Assembly: GCF_023229025.1 (NCBI RefSeq)
Contig: NZ_JALOAA010000040.1
Location: 1 to 16,449 of the forward strand
Direction: 5' to 3'
DNA: 16,449 bases
From: Sulfurimonas sp.
GTDB lineage: Bacteria; Campylobacterota; Campylobacteria; Campylobacterales; Sulfurimonadaceae
Part shown: positions 15,471-16,449 of the stretch, in pieces
How positions within the stretch are numbered: the first letter of the stretch is position 1
How the letters are laid out: each line of letters begins with the position of its first letter
The notes under the pieces: generated by a model
What the model saw: the letters and a program-made list of their open reading frames with translations, nothing else
What the model was told of the DNA's origin: nothing
Databases searched by the model: none
Position numbers and translations under genes: made by a program

Positions 15471-16449
15471 ATGGATTTACAAACTAAAGCACTTCATGTT
15501 GGTTACGAAAAGGGGCCTGAGGGGGCTATGGCTGTTCCTATTTATCAAACAACGGCTTATGAATTCAGAGATGCCGAGCATGCAGGAAACCTATTTTCAT
15601 TAAAAGAGCTTGGATATATCTATACTCGTCTTAACAATCCTACTACTGATGTATTTGAAAAGCGATTTGCCTCTCTTGAGGGCGGAGAAGCCGCACTTGC
15701 AACATCAAGCGGAATGAGTGCAGTTTTCTTTGCTATTGCAAATGCTGCAGAGGCTGGAGACAATATTGTCTGCGCAAAGCAGCTCTATGGCGGAACTCTT
15801 ACCCAAACAGCACACACACTTAAGAGATTTGGCATTGAAGCTAGGTTTTTTAATGTTCATGATACCGCTGCTATGGAGTCTCTAATTGATGAGAAGACAA
15901 AAGTCATCTTTTTTGAGTCTCTTACAAACCCAAGCATAGATGTTGCAGATATAGAAGCTATCACAAAAATTGCAAATAAGCATGGAATCTTGACAGTGGT
16001 TGACAACACGGTAGCAACTCCGGCTTTATGTCGCCCTTTTGAGCATGGTGCAGATATAACCGTTCATAGTGCAAGCAAATATACGACAGGTCAAGGTCTT
16101 GCTATCGGCGGAATATTAGTAGAGAGAAAAGATTTGGTTGAAAAATTAAAATTAAATCCTCGCTACGCACACTTCAATGAGCCTGACCCCTCTTATCATG
16201 GTCTAGTTTATGTTGATGTACCGCTTCCTCCGTTTACACTTCGTGCTCGCCTTTCCCTGCTTAGGGATTTAGGTGCGGTTGTATCTCCATTTAACTCATG
16301 GCTATTTATTCAAGGGATGGAGACGTTGTCGCTTCGCATGAGAGAACACTCGAAAAATGCCCTTTTATTGGCAGAGTTTTTAGAATCACACCCAAAAGTC
16401 AAAAAGGTAAACTATCCTGGACTAAAAAACAATACAAACTATAAAAATG
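15471..16449 (+). CDS. metY: O-acetylhomoserine sulfhydrylase (partial, runs off the window)
   Basis: PLP-dependent cytosolic enzyme that joins sulfide to O-acetylhomoserine to give homocysteine, the direct sulfhydrylation route to methionine. The first 326 residues of a protein usually about 420-430 long are present; the frame has no stop before the end of the window. Family features: MDLQTKALHVGYEKG start, YTRLNNPTT near 63-71, SSGMSAVFFA near 80-90, VVDNTVATP near 178-186, and the PLP lysine Lys203 in HSASKYTTGQG. The long insertion around NPRYAHFNEPDPSYHG separates MetY from shorter cystathionine enzymes (MetB, MetC). A weak G-rich ribosome binding site (GGGGGA) precedes the ATG. Confidence 0.93.
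   Translation, partial: MDLQTKALHVGYEKGPEGAMAVPIYQTTAYEFRDAEHAGNLFSLKELGYIYTRLNNPTTDVFEKRFASLEGGEAALATSSGMSAVFFAIANAAEAGDNIVCAKQLYGGTLTQTAHTLKRFGIEARFFNVHDTAAMESLIDEKTKVIFFESLTNPSIDVADIEAITKIANKHGILTVVDNTVATPALCRPFEHGADITVHSASKYTTGQGLAIGGILVERKDLVEKLKLNPRYAHFNEPDPSYHGLVYVDVPLPPFTLRARLSLLRDLGAVVSPFNSWLFIQGMETLSLRMREHSKNALLLAEFLESHPKVKKVNYPGLKNNTNYKN

Noticed and set aside
1..16449. CRISPR arrays, tRNA or rRNA genes, insertion sequences
   Set aside because: I saw no regularly spaced direct repeats, cloverleaf-like sequences, rRNA stretches or transposase frames.

Overview
The window looks like a Campylobacterota chromosome, most like Sulfurimonas or a close relative. From about 7.4 kb to the end it carries ordinary housekeeping genes whose protein sequences look epsilonproteobacterial. 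These include a short glutamate 5-kinase without a PUA domain, gatA starting with GTG behind a TATAAT box, guaB, a long-chain flavodoxin and an O-acetylhomoserine sulfhydrylase. Species identity is inferred from family resemblance; no search was run.

Left part (1 to about 4800). Two large co-directional genes encode an apparently intact type III restriction-modification system: Mod, a beta-class adenine methyltransferase, and Res, a helicase with a C-terminal PD-(D/E)XK nuclease. The most interesting feature of the window is their frame. The unit begins with GTTGTATGAA (102-111) and its exact reverse complement lies directly after the res stop codon (4733-4742). The second copy opens a 68-base stem-loop with the layout of an integron attC site (AAC ... 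13-bp stem ... GTT). A second attC-like folded element (25-108) ends exactly where the unit begins. This is the arrangement expected of an integron gene cassette, here about 4.7 kb and carrying a whole type III system with its own likely promoter. No integrase is visible; it would lie outside the window.

Middle (about 4960-7430). A region of clearly higher G+C holds an SLC13-type permease with two RCK_C (TrkA-C) domains, and a small unrecognised gene whose expected start codon seems to have mutated from ATG or GTG to GTA. Together with the 28-30% G+C R-M genes, this marks about 7.4 kb of acquired DNA next to proB.

Right part (about 7430-16449). proB (minus) diverges from gatA, which is followed by a small CxxC heavy-metal-associated protein. 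A bidirectional hairpin terminator separates it from a convergent flavodoxin gene that has a Fur-like operator in its promoter. Next come guaB with an RDD membrane protein, a minus-strand protein with EF-hand-like calcium loops, a TDT/SLAC1 transporter with a small conserved hypothetical protein, and the start of metY, which runs off the end. The genes from gatA onward serve tRNA-dependent amidation, GMP synthesis, electron transfer and methionine/sulfide assimilation.
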